This document shows positions 44,520 to 56,980 of a DNA stretch of 64,000 nucleotides, in pieces. The stretch is from contig CM042089.1 of the NCBI GenBank assembly GCA_023512835.1, positions 14,765,965 to 14,829,964 of the forward strand, in the 5' to 3' direction. Each line of letters begins with the position of its first letter. The first letter of the stretch is position 1. Origin of the DNA: Taxillus chinensis (Eukaryota; Streptophyta; Magnoliopsida; Santalales; Loranthaceae). The notes beneath the pieces were generated by a model. The model did not search any database, was not told the origin of the DNA, and was given only the letters and a program-made list of their open reading frames with translations. Both the position numbers and the translations under genes were made by a program.

Positions 44520-46323
44520 CTAAGATATGTATCAATTTTGAGCATCATGAGAGTATCAATGTTTTCTCATGCATAACCGACATTCAAACCTAACTCCAAA
44601 ACATCTAATTTGGAGTTTGGGCCTCAGGAGACTAATTATGCATTTTTTCAGATTTATTAGGTAATTAAATTGTAGAAGTATAAATAGGGCGTGAGAGAGA
44701 GAGGAGGTTTCACGTTCATGTTTTGCTAAAAAATGTTGGAGAATGAAAGAGAGATTGGTGATTCGATTTTGGGTGAGTTTGGATAATCCTAGCAATGAAA
44801 CAACTTTCAAGTAAGTGTTCATACCATTCTTTACCATTTAATTGAATTGATTTACATGATTTGAGTAAATCGAAGGATTTGAGGAAACCTATGATTGGGC
44901 ATTTTTATTGGTTAAATAAGGGTTATAGGGCACTTAGACCTTGATTTTAACTTGTCTGTGCTGATTAAATGTGAAAGAATGAATTAAAAAAGTTAGAATT
45001 AGTGATTTTGAGTTTGGAATGTATTCTTGAATGAGAATTTCAAATTGAATGTAATTTGATCTTTTAATGTATGATAATTGGTATTTATGATTTATATAAA
45101 TAGTATAATGCTATATGATAATGAAATTAAGTGTTTAAAGTCCCAAAATTGATAGATTTTGGGTGTGGATTAGAATATGGCAAAAATTTGCAGAATTATA
45201 GAAAATTAAGAAAGAACATGCTGTCAGCTGTGGAGGACCGTCAACTAGCCACGACCAATTTAGACAAAAGAGATGTTTTAGATTCTATCGGTCGTGACCG
45301 GACAAGGTCATCCTCAACCAATTTTGTTAAATAGTGTATTTTAGGTTATGTCAACTGCGATCGATGTAAGGTTGGCCACGATCGATGTTGTTAGTTGGCC
45401 AAAGGTATGCCTTTTCGGGTATGACAATGTGTTTTTGCTTGTTTGGGATTGTTAGACTGTGATATAATATGACATGTGTGAAATTGTAGGATGTGTTCAT
45501 GATGTAATTGCAGTCGAGGATTTATTGGTCAATCGAGGTCCCATATAAGCATGATTGGAAGCTGAGGTCTCCTATATGGTTGGTTGATAACGTTGAGACC
45601 TCATATGTGGCTATCCTGACACTGTGTTTCCATATATGATAGGCTATGAGATAACTTATTGTATGAATGAAAAGGGTAATTGTAGTATTGATTGTATTGA
45701 TTGCTTTTCAATCCGGATTATCTTATTGGTTTGATTTGATGTACATGGATATTGGCTTTATTATTGTTTTTTGAACTATTGTGTTTGCATATTTGTCACA
45801 TGGAATACTACATTGTCATAGGCATAGCTATTGATGGTAGGGTGTGTAATGCTGTAGGTCACCTACTAGACAATTGTACTCACCCTACTCTGTTGATATT
45901 TTCCTTTCAGGTCCTGAATGGAGGTAACTATCAGATTGACAGTTGCATAAACTAAAGCTTTTGATGTAGGGAGACTTCCTATGTTTACTCTTTATTGGAT
46001 TGTTTGTAATGTATTATTATTTTTCTTCCCGAACATAGGTCTGTAGTAGTTATACTAATTTGGCATATTTCTCATTGTTTTTGCATGAGTTTGATTTGGC
46101 ACATGACATGTTATGGTAGAATATACTATGAAATGATTAACATTTTATTTAATCACAAGTCATTAGAAATGTACAGAAATATTTTTATTGAATAAATACA
46201 CATGTGCATTGAAGATAACACCCGTTGTATGTCCACATTAGTGATAGTCACCCTTGCTTTTGGGTGCAGGTATGAAATAGTCGCGTTTTCAATTTCTAGT
46301 CTCCTAAAATTAAGAGCGTGACA
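44520..46323 (+). repeat. Probable solo Gypsy LTR (D)
   Basis: Non-coding, with the architecture of LTRs A and C in plus orientation: TATA box (TATAAATAG, 44679-44687), leader, donor-like CAA/GTAAGTG (GT at 44811-44812), conserved block starting GGTCACCTACT near 45858, acceptor-like TTTTCCTTTCAG (AG at 45909-45910), then about 413 bases to a terminus GAGCGTGACA (46314-46323). Neither internal genes nor a second LTR flank it. The left end is only approximate and no target duplication was identified. Confidence 0.5.
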
Positions 46324-46658
46324 CTTGCACTCATTCTAATCATTTTCTTTTTATCAATTTCATATATCTATATATATGAAATGGTTTCAAGCGTTTTAAA
46401 ATATATGAAACTTCCTAATAGTCACGCTTCCAAATGTTACTGATACTTATTATATATATATATATAACAAGGAAACCTCTTGCCAAACCTGTAATTTCCT
46501 ACCAAGAGTAAATTCCCGGAGGCAAACATTGCTAGTAGCGAGATCCAACCAATATGAACACTCATTGAAACCATATAATTTTTTTTTAAAATATCAAATA
46601 ACACTTGTTGTGGATCAATTAATTAGGTGACCTACCTAAACTTTTGAGTTTGAGACGG
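46324..46658. other. AT-rich flank of the Copia element
   Basis: Includes two short (TA)n runs near 46367-46378 and 46450-46465. No gene was recognised. Confidence 0.5.
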
Positions 46659-46663
46659 GATTG

Positions 46664-49211
46664 TGTTGTTCCCATGATCTTATTGGTTGTCATTGTTGTC
46701 AACATTATACAGAAGTGGGTAGATGCTAGGTCGAAGATCCGTACTAGGTTGGATAACTTCGTAGAGTGAGCTCGTAGAGGGAGTCTAATCATGTACTCAC
46801 CAATGTCGAAGATTAGGTGACTCGAAGGTGTTGGGTTGAAGATCACCAGGCCAGCATGCTCGAAGCACCACTGAAAGTACACAAGGTCGCAGACTTGTAG
46901 ATCCACAGGGTCGAAGATTCGAAGAACGCATGTGTAGAGTAGCGTCTCGGAGACTCAAAGACTTGCAGGCTTGAAAACCCGTCGGGTATCGAGTAGAAAT
47001 GTTGCAGAGTTGAAGTTCGCAGGTCAAAGCTCACAGGGTCGAAGATTAGTAGACCCGTTGAGGTGAACAGATGATTAGCCAAGGACGAGTGCGGGTGTAC
47101 CTGACGCGAATCTGAAGACTAGTAGAGTTTAAAGGCTCGTAGAGTGAGACGTTAGTTGAGCAACGGTTCTACCTAGCTTCGAAGCCAGAGAGCAGAAGAA
47201 TTGGAAGATTAGTTCTCAAGGTTCAAAGACTCAGACTCGAAGATTCGTAGATAAAGACTCGGTGGTAGCTTGTGAAGTACCAGCGAAGCTACGAGGCATA
47301 TATATCTACGAGGCTGTGGCTAGTCGAAGATACAAAATGCACTGAAGACCGCATTTAAGTAAGTTATCACTCGGACGGCATCTCTGAGCACCACGCCAAG
47401 CGATGCTTCATCTCTTGCACCCACGATCCGTTGTCGTCTCTCTCTACAGCAGTTCCATGCCCTCCGGTCGCCTCCCTGCACCATAGTCAACCCCTCTACA
47501 CTTCACTGGACAAAGCCTTCTCTCTCTGCAGCCAAATCACGCCATACCCTGCAAGATCGAGGCCATCCCACAAAATCGGGGAAGAGGATTATCACCCAGA
47601 TTTCTTGCTCGATCCCTCACCTCGACACACAGGGACAGCCATGCCTCCCCGCACGCCGGAAATCACCCTGCTACAGCAATGGCCACACCTTCCTCCACCT
47701 GCTCCCATCTCCACCGGCTATAAAAGGCCCATGGCAACGGAAGGGAGGAGGCACGAGATGAAAAAAAAGAGGACACGATAGAAGAAAAAAAAGGTGATTT
47801 CAGGGGGAATAACCCCATGAATCAAAACAAAAAAAAAGGCTGATATAAGCAACAGATAGAGGAAGAAAAGGAGGCTAAGGTCGGGAGTGTACACATAGAG
47901 AAACTGAAGGAGAGGAGAAGAACAAACTCTACGGAAAGAAGAAAGAACATAGGTTCACGCCTTTTTCTGGTAAGTTTTAATTTGTTTGTCGACTTGTGTA
48001 ACATCTCTGGCTTTGCAGCCTTTGGTCTATGTAATGATGGTTAATTTCTGTAAAATAATGGATCTCGTTTGATGGCTATCTTCTGTAAAATAATGGGTGC
48101 CTTTGTAGTCTTGACTACTGGATTTAATTTCATTCTCTTAACCGTGGTTATCTTTCGATGCTTAAAATGCTTTGCTAATATTTTTGGAATGAAATGATGT
48201 GGGGTAATTTTGATGGACAATTGATTGCGTCTGTTCTTGTATTTCTTTTCTTTAATCAAAACTGTTCTAAAACAAAAAAAAAACTAAGAAAAACATTTGT
48301 CATTGTTTCTGACTAAATTGCTGAATCTGAATGTTTTAAAATTCCCTGCATTAAATCGTCCTATACATTGTGTCTGCCACCACTTGGGTCTGCCATATAT
48401 ATACTCACCACGCCTAGCAAATTTCTCTAAGCATGCTTTTCTGTTAGCTGGGTTTGCTTATTTAAGGACCAACGGGTTCTGTGTGTACCTGTCTATGGAT
48501 GCTGATATTTGCGTTGGGAAAATAGCTATCAATTGAGTTTTATCTATTTCTCTTTTCCAATATCTTCACAATTTCATATACTCGTTTCTAGTCATCTTAG
48601 AATAAAATATCCTTGTTAAATTTTTTTTCCTTCGTTAGTTTTTTTTTACACGATCTTTGCTTATTAATTTCCTTTTTGGAACTCTTCCCCAAATTTTGTT
48701 ATCCTAAAAAAAACAAAACAAAGCAAAAAAAAAAAAACAAAAAAAACCTTCCAATCCTAATTAGGTACCGATTTTGGGCGTAGTGGGGTGCCTAACACCT
48801 TCCCTGCTCGTAATTGACTCCCGGACAGTTAGACTCTGATACGCAGACCATTTTTATTTTTGCTACCCTTAGTAGCAGGTGTTCCGACCGCACCTTTATT
48901 TTCGGTTGGTGGCGACTCCAAAAACACCATTTATGTTTACACTCTTTTCTTCTAACATCAAATAGCTAATCATTAATTGGCGTCATTTCCTTGGCGCCCG
49001 GACGAATCCGGATGTCGACACCTGCTGTTAACCGATATTGAATGAGATACTAATATACCATCCTAAATACCAATTACATCTGTAAAATACCTCTGAGTAT
49101 TACATTACTCTTAAAACTACAAGGAAATAGTTTTAAGTATATAGATTCACCTCCCTCTCTGTATTCAAGCCCTTATACCCACTCGATCTAGCTTGGATCT
49201 TGGGAATATCA
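46664..49211 (+). repeat. Copia 5' LTR with replaced middle segment
   Basis: 2548 bases, against 1529 for the 3' LTR. Both agree from TGTTGTTCCC to TCTCTGAGCAC (47391), and again from ACCTGCTGTTAACC (49020) to the end. Between them the 5' LTR has 1.6 kb unrelated to the 0.6 kb of the 3' LTR. The U3 part is rich in short CGAAGA/TCGTAGA words (46720-47340). The LTR ends in CA at 49211. Confidence 0.9.
47392..49019 (+). repeat. Foreign segment in the Copia 5' LTR
   Basis: It contains its own TATA box (GGCTATAAAAGG, 47716-47727) and a donor-like TCTG/GTAAGTTTT near 47968-47976. Near its end are GTAGTGGGGTGCCTAACACC and GGTGGCGACTCC, which recall the ends of Tat-type Gypsy LTRs, and it finishes with ATGTCGACA. 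It is therefore probably derived from another LTR. A frame of 116 codons at 47431-47781 is low-complexity and not considered a gene. Confidence 0.5.
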
Positions 49212-49213
49212 AT

Positions 49214-49225
49214 TAGTATCAGAGC
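49214..49225 (+). other. Copia primer binding site
   Basis: TAGTATCAGAGC, one mismatch from the plant initiator tRNA-Met complement, two bases after the LTR end. Confidence 0.85.
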
Positions 49226-49356
49226 AAAGATCTCACTGGAGGCAGATCTATCACTCTGTAGAGAAGTGATCTTACAGATTGATAAGTTTGTGTTATTTAG
49301 ATCTGTGGCTAAACAGCTTAGTGATCAAGCAAAAATTCATTGGGTAATCACATAAA

Positions 49357-51620
49357 ATGGAGATTCCTATCAACGAACCGAGTACCAGCTCCAACTACGC
49401 AAAGAGGGTGCCTATCTTTGATGGCACAAATTACAAGATGTGGAGAGCAAGGATGGAGACTATTCATGTCCATGGGTATGGATGTTGAGCGGGTAATTAA
49501 AGATGGTTACATAGAACCTGCCAACGACAGAGAACCCACCGAAGCTGAGAGAAAAACCTATGAACTAAACGATAGAGCCCTGAGTGTTATTACATCTGCA
49601 CTCATAGACTCTAAATACACAAAGGTCATGGACTGTAGGGTTGCGGAGGATTTATGGGATAGATTAGAAGGTGTCTATCAAGGAGATGGCAGACTAAAGG
49701 AAACTAGGCTGCAATTGTACACGCAGAGATTTGAAGCTCTCAAGATGGAGGAGCAGGAAAGTATATAAGAGTTCTATGTACGTTTGATAGAAATTGTCAA
49801 TGACATGAGAAGTCAGGACAAGAATAAGAAGAACTATGCAATTGTAAAGAAGGTGCTGCAAGTTCTGCCCAAGAGATTCATCCCAAGGGAGTTTTAGAAA
49901 ACAGCCGAGAACTGGAAATGATGATATTGCAAGAGCTATAGTGCGGTTTAACTGCATTCGAAATGAAGTTGCACTCTTATGAAGATCCATCTACATCAAC
50001 ACCCCAGCCCACAGCAAAGGATCAAAAGAAGTAGCCTTTAAGACTATGAAAAAATTAAAAATAAAGAAAGAAGCTGAGTCCTCAAAAGAACAAGAGGATA
50101 GTGACAGCGAAGAAGGTGAAGATGAGGTGGTAGCCTACTTCACTAGAAAGTTTAGAAAAGGTGGAGCAGGAAAACAAGCTAGAAGAAAAGGAAGAGGAGG
50201 ACTTTCCTTAAGATGTTTTAAGTGTGGAAAGCGGGGGCACTTTGCATCTCAATGCAAAGTGAAAGCTGATGACTCAGATGATAAAGACTCGGATGAAGAA
50301 GATACAAAGTGGAAGAAGTCATCATACCGATGAAACAGTTCCACAAGGAGGCCAACTCCACAAAAGAAAAAGGGCTCACACAAGAACTATATGAGCCGAA
50401 TTGTTGAATTTGATGATGAGGATGAATGCTTATCAGATTATGCCTTTGCTGCCAAGATAGAGGTAGACATGGCAACACTACCTCAGAAGAGGATGAGGCA
50501 GAAGAAGAAGAAGTTGATCTGGAGGAGGAGCTAGAGCTTGCAACAGAAGAGCTCCATATAAGAGGATGCAGGATTAAACAGCTCAAGGGAGAGCTCAAGC
50601 AAGTCAAGGGAGAGCTTGCAGAGACCAAAGGTGAGAAGGATAAGGTGTTGGAGGACTCTAAGAGGTTCTGCGAAGAAATTTTCAGCCTAAAGCTCAAACT
50701 AGAGGAGCAAATCAAGATATGTGATGACATTACCACAGAACTTACCGCCAGAGAAACCATAATCCAATGGCTTGAAGAAGAACTGTTAGGCCTTCAATAG
50801 AAGATCTCAAAGGATAGAGCCAGTCAAGCCTCAACCTCTGGAAGTTCCCAAATCACATCACTCATCACGCCACAACAAGATCAGAAAACTAGGGCAACAC
50901 TGCAGGTGGATAGGAAGAATATCAATCTAGATTTCCATGACAATCCTATGCAGACCACTGTTGTGACCCAAATCAACAAGAAAAGCAAGGGTGGCGTAAA
51001 TGATGAGAAGATGGAGAGACACCCGAAGGAAGTCAAGACGACTAGAGTGACCAAATGCGTTTAGAAATCTAAGCATTCCAAAAATGTGAAGAAATCTAAT
51101 GCAATTGTCATTTTTACGAGTGTATGGGTGCTCCGCAGGAAAGAAGGAAAGCCTATGAAGCCAACCCTCAAGGCTAAGCCTATTCTGAAGAAGATCCCAG
51201 ATGTACGAAGCTAAGCAACACCAGCTTTCAGGGTCACTGCTACTACTGTGCAGTGTGGGGTTACCTGGCAAGATTTTGTTGGTGGATCCGATAAAAGCTT
51301 CCAGAATAGAAATAAAGACAGTGAGAAAGAGCTTGTATCCCGCGGAGAGAAAGAAACCAGTTAGAAGTTTATGCACTTATGGTCAGAAACAAGGACATAA
51401 TGAGACTTCATGCTAGTGGAAACTGAAGCCCATTTCCATGAACAACAAGTTTGTTGTACTTGCAGGCTTGGAAGTTTGTGACAAGTGTGGAAGTGAATGT
51501 CACAGTTCTGAAAAGGTTCTTATTCCTGAGCAGAATAATAAGAAGAATACTATGAAAGTTCAAGAGAAACTGAAAGAGAAGGCATCTCAGAAGACTGTGA
51601 AGCCTACACCTTAGGGGGAG
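49357..51620 (+). pseudogene. Copia gag with zinc knuckle and coiled coil
   Basis: Starts MEIPINEPSTSSNYAKR at 49357, then FDGTNYKMWRARME; a frameshift near 49465 leads into ALIDSKYTKVMDC and LWDRLEGVYQGDGR, typical of Copia gag. A knuckle CFKCGKRGHFASQC lies near 50214-50256, within an acidic/basic region. Residues encoded at 50490-50790 form a long Glu/Lys-rich coiled coil (DLEEELELATEELHIRG onward). A second Cys/His patch (CDKCGSECH) lies near 51478-51505. Stops near 49766, 49896, 50331, 50798 and 51061 break it. Confidence 0.8.
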
Positions 51621-51680
51621 TGCTTCAAGTCTAAAGTAAAATAGGAAGAGCACTTCAAGTCTAAAGTAAAACAAGTATAT

Positions 51681-52130
51681 ATGGCTAAGGAAAAAGAAGT
51701 GGCTCATATTGCTGAGATTGCATTGAAAGCAGACATCAATGACAGACAGTGGATCCTTGATACCGGCTACTCAGGTCACATGACTGATGATCTGAAGAAA
51801 CTGTCAGATGTGAACAAAGATGAGTCTGACAAGGTAAGATTTGGCAATGATAGCTCTTTGAAGATCAAGGGGTTAGGATCTGTAAAATGGGGAAAGAGTA
51901 AACTAAAGGATATTCTACACGTTGAAGGATTGAAGTACAATTTAGCATCCGTTAGTCAACTGTGTGATGCAGGTCATGAAGTGACCTTTACTAAAACTGG
52001 TTGCCAAGTAAAGAGAGAGAATGGCAACATAGTAGCAGCTGGAAGAAGGACAAATGGGAACTTGTATGTGATTAATGAAAACAAGACCCATAACTGTCAT
52101 ATAACAAAGACAAAAGAGAATGAACTATGA
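51681..52130 (+). pseudogene. Copia aspartic protease and GAG-pre-integrase start
   Basis: The active-site region reads LDTGYSGHMT (about 51755-51785), against the common DSGCSRHMT. FGNDSSLKIKGLGSV and LKYNLASVSQLCDAGHEV are family motifs. The frame ends at a TGA (52128-52130) that replaces the first Trp of the WHRRLGHLN motif; the same frame continues directly after it. Confidence 0.85.
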
Positions 52131-53040
52131 CATAGAAGACTGGGACATCTAAATCAGAAGAATATGAGAAAACTTGTTAACTGCAAGGCTATTAGAGATA
52201 TCCTAGATATTAAAAGAGATAAAGAGCATGTCTGCTCAGCATGCTTACATGGAAAGCAAACCAGATTTCATTATAAAGTGAAGGAGTATAGTTCAGAAGC
52301 TGCTCTAGACATTGTGCATACTGACTTATGCGGACCTATGAGGAATAAGAGACTCAATGGTGAGAGATATTTCATCTTGTTTGTGGACAATTTCACTAGG
52401 AGGACCTGCATTATGTATTTAAAGCACAAGACAGAAGCTCTGGACTACTTCAAGAAGTACAGAAGAATGGCAGAGAATGACTGTGGTCGAAAGATTAAGA
52501 TCTTAAGATCTGATCAGGGTACGAAGTTTACAAATGAGGCCTTTGAAAATATATTTAGATAAACATGGGATTCAGCATCAACTATCAGCAACAAGAACTC
52601 CACAACAAAATGGAGTTGTTGAAAGAAAGAACAGGGATGTCATTGAAATGGGCAGAACCTTATTGCTGGAAGCTAATTTTCATGCAAGGTTTTAGACAGA
52701 GGCAACAAGAACAACAATATACTTCTTGAACAGAGTAACTCTAAGACCAAAGACATACTGCACACCCTATGAATTATGGTGTGGGAAGAAGTCAACAGCC
52801 AAGTACTTCAGGATATTTGGAAGTCCTTGTTTTGTCAAGATAAAGGAACAAGGAAGAAGAAAGTTTCATGCTAGATCTGAGGAAGGAACTTTTATTGGAT
52901 ACTCATATCAGGCAAAGGGATATAGAGTATTTCTTCCAAGGCTTGGAAAAGTTATAACTTCAAGTGAAGTAAAGGTCGATGAGAACTGGAAGAAGGATGT
53001 ATCTGAGGATGAGAATCCAGACTTTAAAATAAAAGATCCT
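52131..53040 (+). pseudogene. Copia integrase
   Basis: A zinc-binding remnant (HRRLGHLNQKNM and CSACLHGKQ) leads to the catalytic core: first Asp in HTDLCGPM, second in RSDQGTKF, and the Glu in the QNGVVERKN segment near 52605-52630. A frameshift at about 52560 and a stop near 52695 interrupt it. Downstream PYELWCGKKSTAKYFRIFGS and FIGYSYQAKGYRVF are typical C-terminal motifs. Confidence 0.88.
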
Positions 53041-54809
53041 TAGGAAGAAGAAAAGTTTGAGCATGAAAAAGAAAAGAAGAATGAGGACATAAACTCAATG
53101 AAGTCTGATGAGGAAAAGAAGGGAGAGTCCAATCCTGGAGAAGGTTCAAACAAGAAAACCAGGAGAACATGGTCCAGTGTACATGACAAGGATCAGATCC
53201 TTAATAATCCCAAAACAGGTATAACTACCAAAAGAAAATTTACTAGAGCTACTGCATTACTTTCACAAGTTGAATCAAAGTCAGTTGGGGAGGCAGTAGA
53301 GGATGAAGCTTGGATCACAGCAATGAATGAGGAGCTGGATCAAATTGAAAAAGAATAAGACATAGGAGTTAGTTCCTAGAACCAAGAATAAGAATGTCAT
53401 CGGTACAAAATGGGTGTTCAGGAATAAACTGAATGAGGATGGCAAGGTTGTCAGGAACAAGGCTAGACTGGTATGCAAGGGGTATTCTCAAATTAAGGGA
53501 ATAGATTTGGATGAAACTTTTGCACCGGTGGCGAGGCTGGAAATAATTCGGATGTTTCTCGCATTAGCAGCACATAAAAGATTCAAGGTTTATCAAATGA
53601 ATGTAAAGTCTGCATTTCTGAATGGTTTTCTAAAAGAAGAAGTATACATTGAGCAACCAAATGGAGTACAGATCACTGATGAGGAGACATATGTGTGCAA
53701 ATTGAAGAAAGTCTTGTATGACCTGAAATAAGCTCCCAGAGCATGGTATAGTCGACTGGATGGATATCTAAAGAGAATGAATTTCAGCAGAGAAACTGTA
53801 GATCATAATCTCTATATTCCGAATCCAGACAAAGGTCACCTGGCTACTATAGTCTATGTAGATGACATTATCTTTGGAGGAAGTCACTCAGGGTTGTGTG
53901 AAGAATTTGCAAAAAGAATGAGTGATGAATTTGAAATGTCTCTCAAAGGAGAACTGACGTACTTCTTAGGGCTGCAGATAAGGCAAACATCTGAGCGGAT
54001 TTTCATATCACAACGCATAAGTATGCCAAAGAACTATTAAAGAAGTATGGTATGGAAGATAGCAAGCCTATTGGAACGCCAATGGCTACAGGCTGCAAAC
54101 TATACAAGGACCAGGAAAGCTCTAGTGTCAATCAGAAAGAGTATCGAGGCATGATTGGCAGCCTCTTATACATTATAGCCACTAGACCTGATCCGATGCA
54201 AGCTGTGTGTTAAGCAAGTAAATACCAAGTAGATCCTAAGGAGTCTCACTTGCTGGCAGTCAAACGGATCCTTAGATACCTACATGGTACATTAGAAATG
54301 GGGTTGTGGTATCCCTCTAAAGACTCTATTAAACTACATGCATGTACTGATGCAGACTAGGCTGGAAATATTGATGACAAACGTTCTACTAGTGGTTGCA
54401 GTTTTTATCTGGGCTCTAAGTGTATTGTATGGTTGGATCGTAAACAGAACAGTGTGCCTGCAGCACAGCCGAAGGTGAATATATAACTGCACATACGGCA
54501 TGTACTCAAGTGGTATGGATGAACACACAACTATCAGACTTGGGAGTGGATATGGAGTTGCTTGTCAATATTTGGTGTGATAACCAAAGTGCGATTAACA
54601 TCAGCAGGAATTCTGTTCATCATTCGAAGACCAAGCATATTGATTATCGCTATCACTACATCAAAGAGCAAGTGGAAGAGGGAAATGTGCAACTGGTGTA
54701 TGTTCCCACGCAAGCACAAACTGCTGATATCCTCACCAAACCTCTATCCATCGAATTGTTTGATAGACACATACGTAGATTGTCTGTACAGTTCCCTCCT
54801 CATGCCTGA
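53041..54809 (+). pseudogene. Copia reverse transcriptase and RNase H
   Basis: RT motifs: [28 protein letters not shown] (53402-53443), [31 protein letters not shown], and the catalytic YVDD (53855-53866). Stops near 53356, 53729 and 54038 break it. RNase H: YRGMIGSLLYI, an ADWAGN-type site whose Trp codon is a stop (near 54358), KRSTSGCSFYLG, DNQSAINISRN (54579-54611), and a C-terminal HIDYRYHYIKEQV followed by ADILTKPL. Confidence 0.9.
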
Positions 54810-54960
54810 CGGTATTATAGGGGGTTCCCCGTCTTTCTTGGCAATTGGTTGGCAAAGGGGGAGAAAAGAGGAGTCTTGTATACATGGGAGTATAGTTCAG
54901 GGGGGAGAGCCTCGAAGGTTCATAGGCTCAGAGCATGTTCACATATGTTGCCAACAATTC

Positions 54961-54972
54961 CAAAGGGGGAGA
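54961..54972 (+). other. Copia polypurine tract
   Basis: CAAAGGGGGAGA directly before the 3' LTR. Confidence 0.85.
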
Positions 54973-54973
54973 T

Positions 54974-56502
54974 TGTTGTTCCCATGATCTTATTGGTTGT
55001 CATTGTTGTCAATATTATGCGAAAGTGGGTAGACGCTGGGTCGAAGATCCGTACTGGTTGGATAACTTCGTAGAGTGATCTCTTAGAGTGAGCTCGTAGA
55101 GGGAGTCTAACCATGTACTCACCAATATCGAAGATCAGGTGACTCGAAGGTGTTGGGTCGAACATCACTAGGCCAGCAGGCTCGAAGCACCACTGAAGGT
55201 ACACAAGGTCACAGACTCGTAGATCCAAATGGTCAAAGATTCGAAGACTGCAGGTGTAGAGAAGCGTCTCGGAGACTCAAAGACTTGCAGGCTTGAAACC
55301 CATCGAGTATCGAGTAGCAGTGTTGCAGAGTCGAAGTTCGCAGGTCGAAGCTCACATGGTCGAAGATTAGTAGACCCGTTGAGGTGAACAGATTAGCCAA
55401 GGAAGAGTACGGGTGTACCTGACGCGAATCTAAGGACTCGTAAAGTTTAAAGGCTCATAAAGTGAGACGTCAGTTGAGCACCGATTCTACCTAGCTTCGA
55501 AGCCAGAGAGCAGAAGAATTGAAAGATTAGTTCTCAAGGTTCAAAGACTTAGACTCGAAGATTCATAGATAAAGACTCAGTGGTAGCTTGTGAAGTACCA
55601 GCGAAGCTACAAGGCACATATATCTACAAGGCTGTGGCTAGTCGAAGATGCGAAACGCACTGAAGACCGCGTTTAAGTAAGTTATCACTTGGATGGCATC
55701 TCTGAGCACGCAAGTGTTGGGAAACTCGTGGACGTCATCCGAGGCTAGCGTAACATGTTTCAACGGTGAAGATCAAAAGGTGAAACATACTTAACCCTAG
55801 CAGAAGGGTTTCTTACCAAGGCCGACCTATAAAAGTAAGGAATATGCCTTACTTCAAAAGGTGGTCAGAATAACACAGAAGATAATAAATTTATCAAACG
55901 GCGATATAAGACAGACGCAAAGTAGTTTGTTCATATACACACAGAGAGAGGAACATTGTAAGCAAGATAACAGTGAGTTAATCTATTCTTTTTCCTCATA
56001 CATTCGATGAACAGTGCATAAGTTCGGAAAAGGAGTGGTTGAAGGTCAAGCAGTACAAATAGTTGAATGCGCAGGAGTAGATTATGCTAGATAGTTCTTC
56101 ACAGTGAGTGGGTACTGAAGTAATACTATTTTGTATTTGTATTTAAAAGAAGAGAGAGAGTTAATCCTGTTATAACAAGGGCTAGACCCCACTGTACTGA
56201 AAGCATATAGTGGATTAGACTCGGTGTAGGTTCACCCTCACCACCGTGGAGTAGATCACATTGATTGAACCACGTAATCCGTGTGTCTCTGTCTTTTTCT
56301 TCCCATACATACCTGCTGTTAACCGATATTGCATGAGATACTAATATACCTTCCTAAATACGAACTACAACTGTAAAATACCTCTGAGTATTACACTACT
56401 CTTAAAACAACAAGGAAATAGTTTTAAGTATACAGATTCACACCCCTCTCTGTATACAAGCCCCTATACCCACTTGATCTAACTTGGATCTTGGGAATAT
56501 TA
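54974..56502 (+). repeat. Copia 3' LTR
   Basis: 1529 bases. It carries the native middle part absent from the 5' LTR, with a TATA box (CTATAAAAG, 55828-55836). It ends ATATTA where the 5' LTR ends ATATCA, so the terminal CA is mutated to TA. Its U3 is rich in CGAAGA and TCGTAGA words like the 5' copy. Confidence 0.9.
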
Positions 56503-56523
56503 GATTGAAAGTTTGCTTCCTTA

Positions 56524-56977
56524 GAACATCTATAGACTTTATCAGCAAAAATTTCAAGCTAAAGCAATATTTAACTTGCTATAGTAACATTTTGGCTAAT
56601 GATGCTCTAATCTTATTTCATATATTTTTTCCTTGAACTGTCATTTTACCTAATCTACCCTTTTTCTAAATTCTTCCCAAATTCTAAAATCCCTATCCCT
56701 AATAAGGTTGCGTGGGCAGAGGGGCGCCATCGCAAGAAGGGGGGGATGGAGTGGGGAAAGGCATGCGACGGGGCCGTTGTTGGACTAGAAAGGAGCTGCG
56801 TTGGGGGGTGGCGCAAAATTGGGTTGGAAACTTATTTGCTTTGCTGAGATGACATCATTAGTCAAAGCAAAAGCTAAAGCCATTTTTTTTTGCTTTTACT
56901 AATGGTTTACCTAATACATTAGAGATGATATTTAGGTAAATATAGCTATTGATTTTGCTGATGGATTGGAGATGCTC
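56524..56977. mobile_element. PIF/Harbinger-like MITE
   Basis: 454 bases between TTA duplications (56521-56523 and 56978-56980). The inverted ends match imperfectly: left GAACATCTATAGACTTTATC, right (complement) GAGCATCTCCAATCCATC, both continuing into AGCAAAA. GAGCATCTCCAA ends with TTA target sites are typical of plant Harbinger/Tourist elements. No coding capacity; a G-rich patch lies at 56708-56800. Confidence 0.75.
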
Positions 56978-56980
56978 TTA

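Larger units (their letters stand above)
46664..56502 (+). mobile_element. Full-length Ty1/Copia retrotransposon, inactive
   Basis: Flanked by GATTG (46659-46663 and 56503-56507). LTRs are 46664-49211 and 54974-56502; the primer binding site follows the first and a polypurine tract precedes the second. Internal order is gag, protease, integrase, reverse transcriptase, RNase H, the Copia order. At least a dozen stops or frameshifts lie in the coding part. The two LTRs differ by several substitutions per 100 bases, and the 5' LTR has a replaced middle. The fragment at 1-1478 is another member of the family. The lineage within Copia was not resolved. Confidence 0.92.

Noticed and set aside
44556..44837. 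Minus-strand frame of 93 codons
   Set aside because: No recognisable domain, and it overlaps the promoter and leader of LTR D on the other strand.
46720..47340. Possible CRISPR array or satellite because of recurring CGAAGA words
   Set aside because: Units are irregular, have no fixed spacer length, and belong to a Copia LTR present in two copies.
47431..47781. Plus-strand frame of 116 codons rich in Pro and Ser
   Set aside because: Low-complexity sequence around the TATA box of a foreign LTR segment; no family resemblance.
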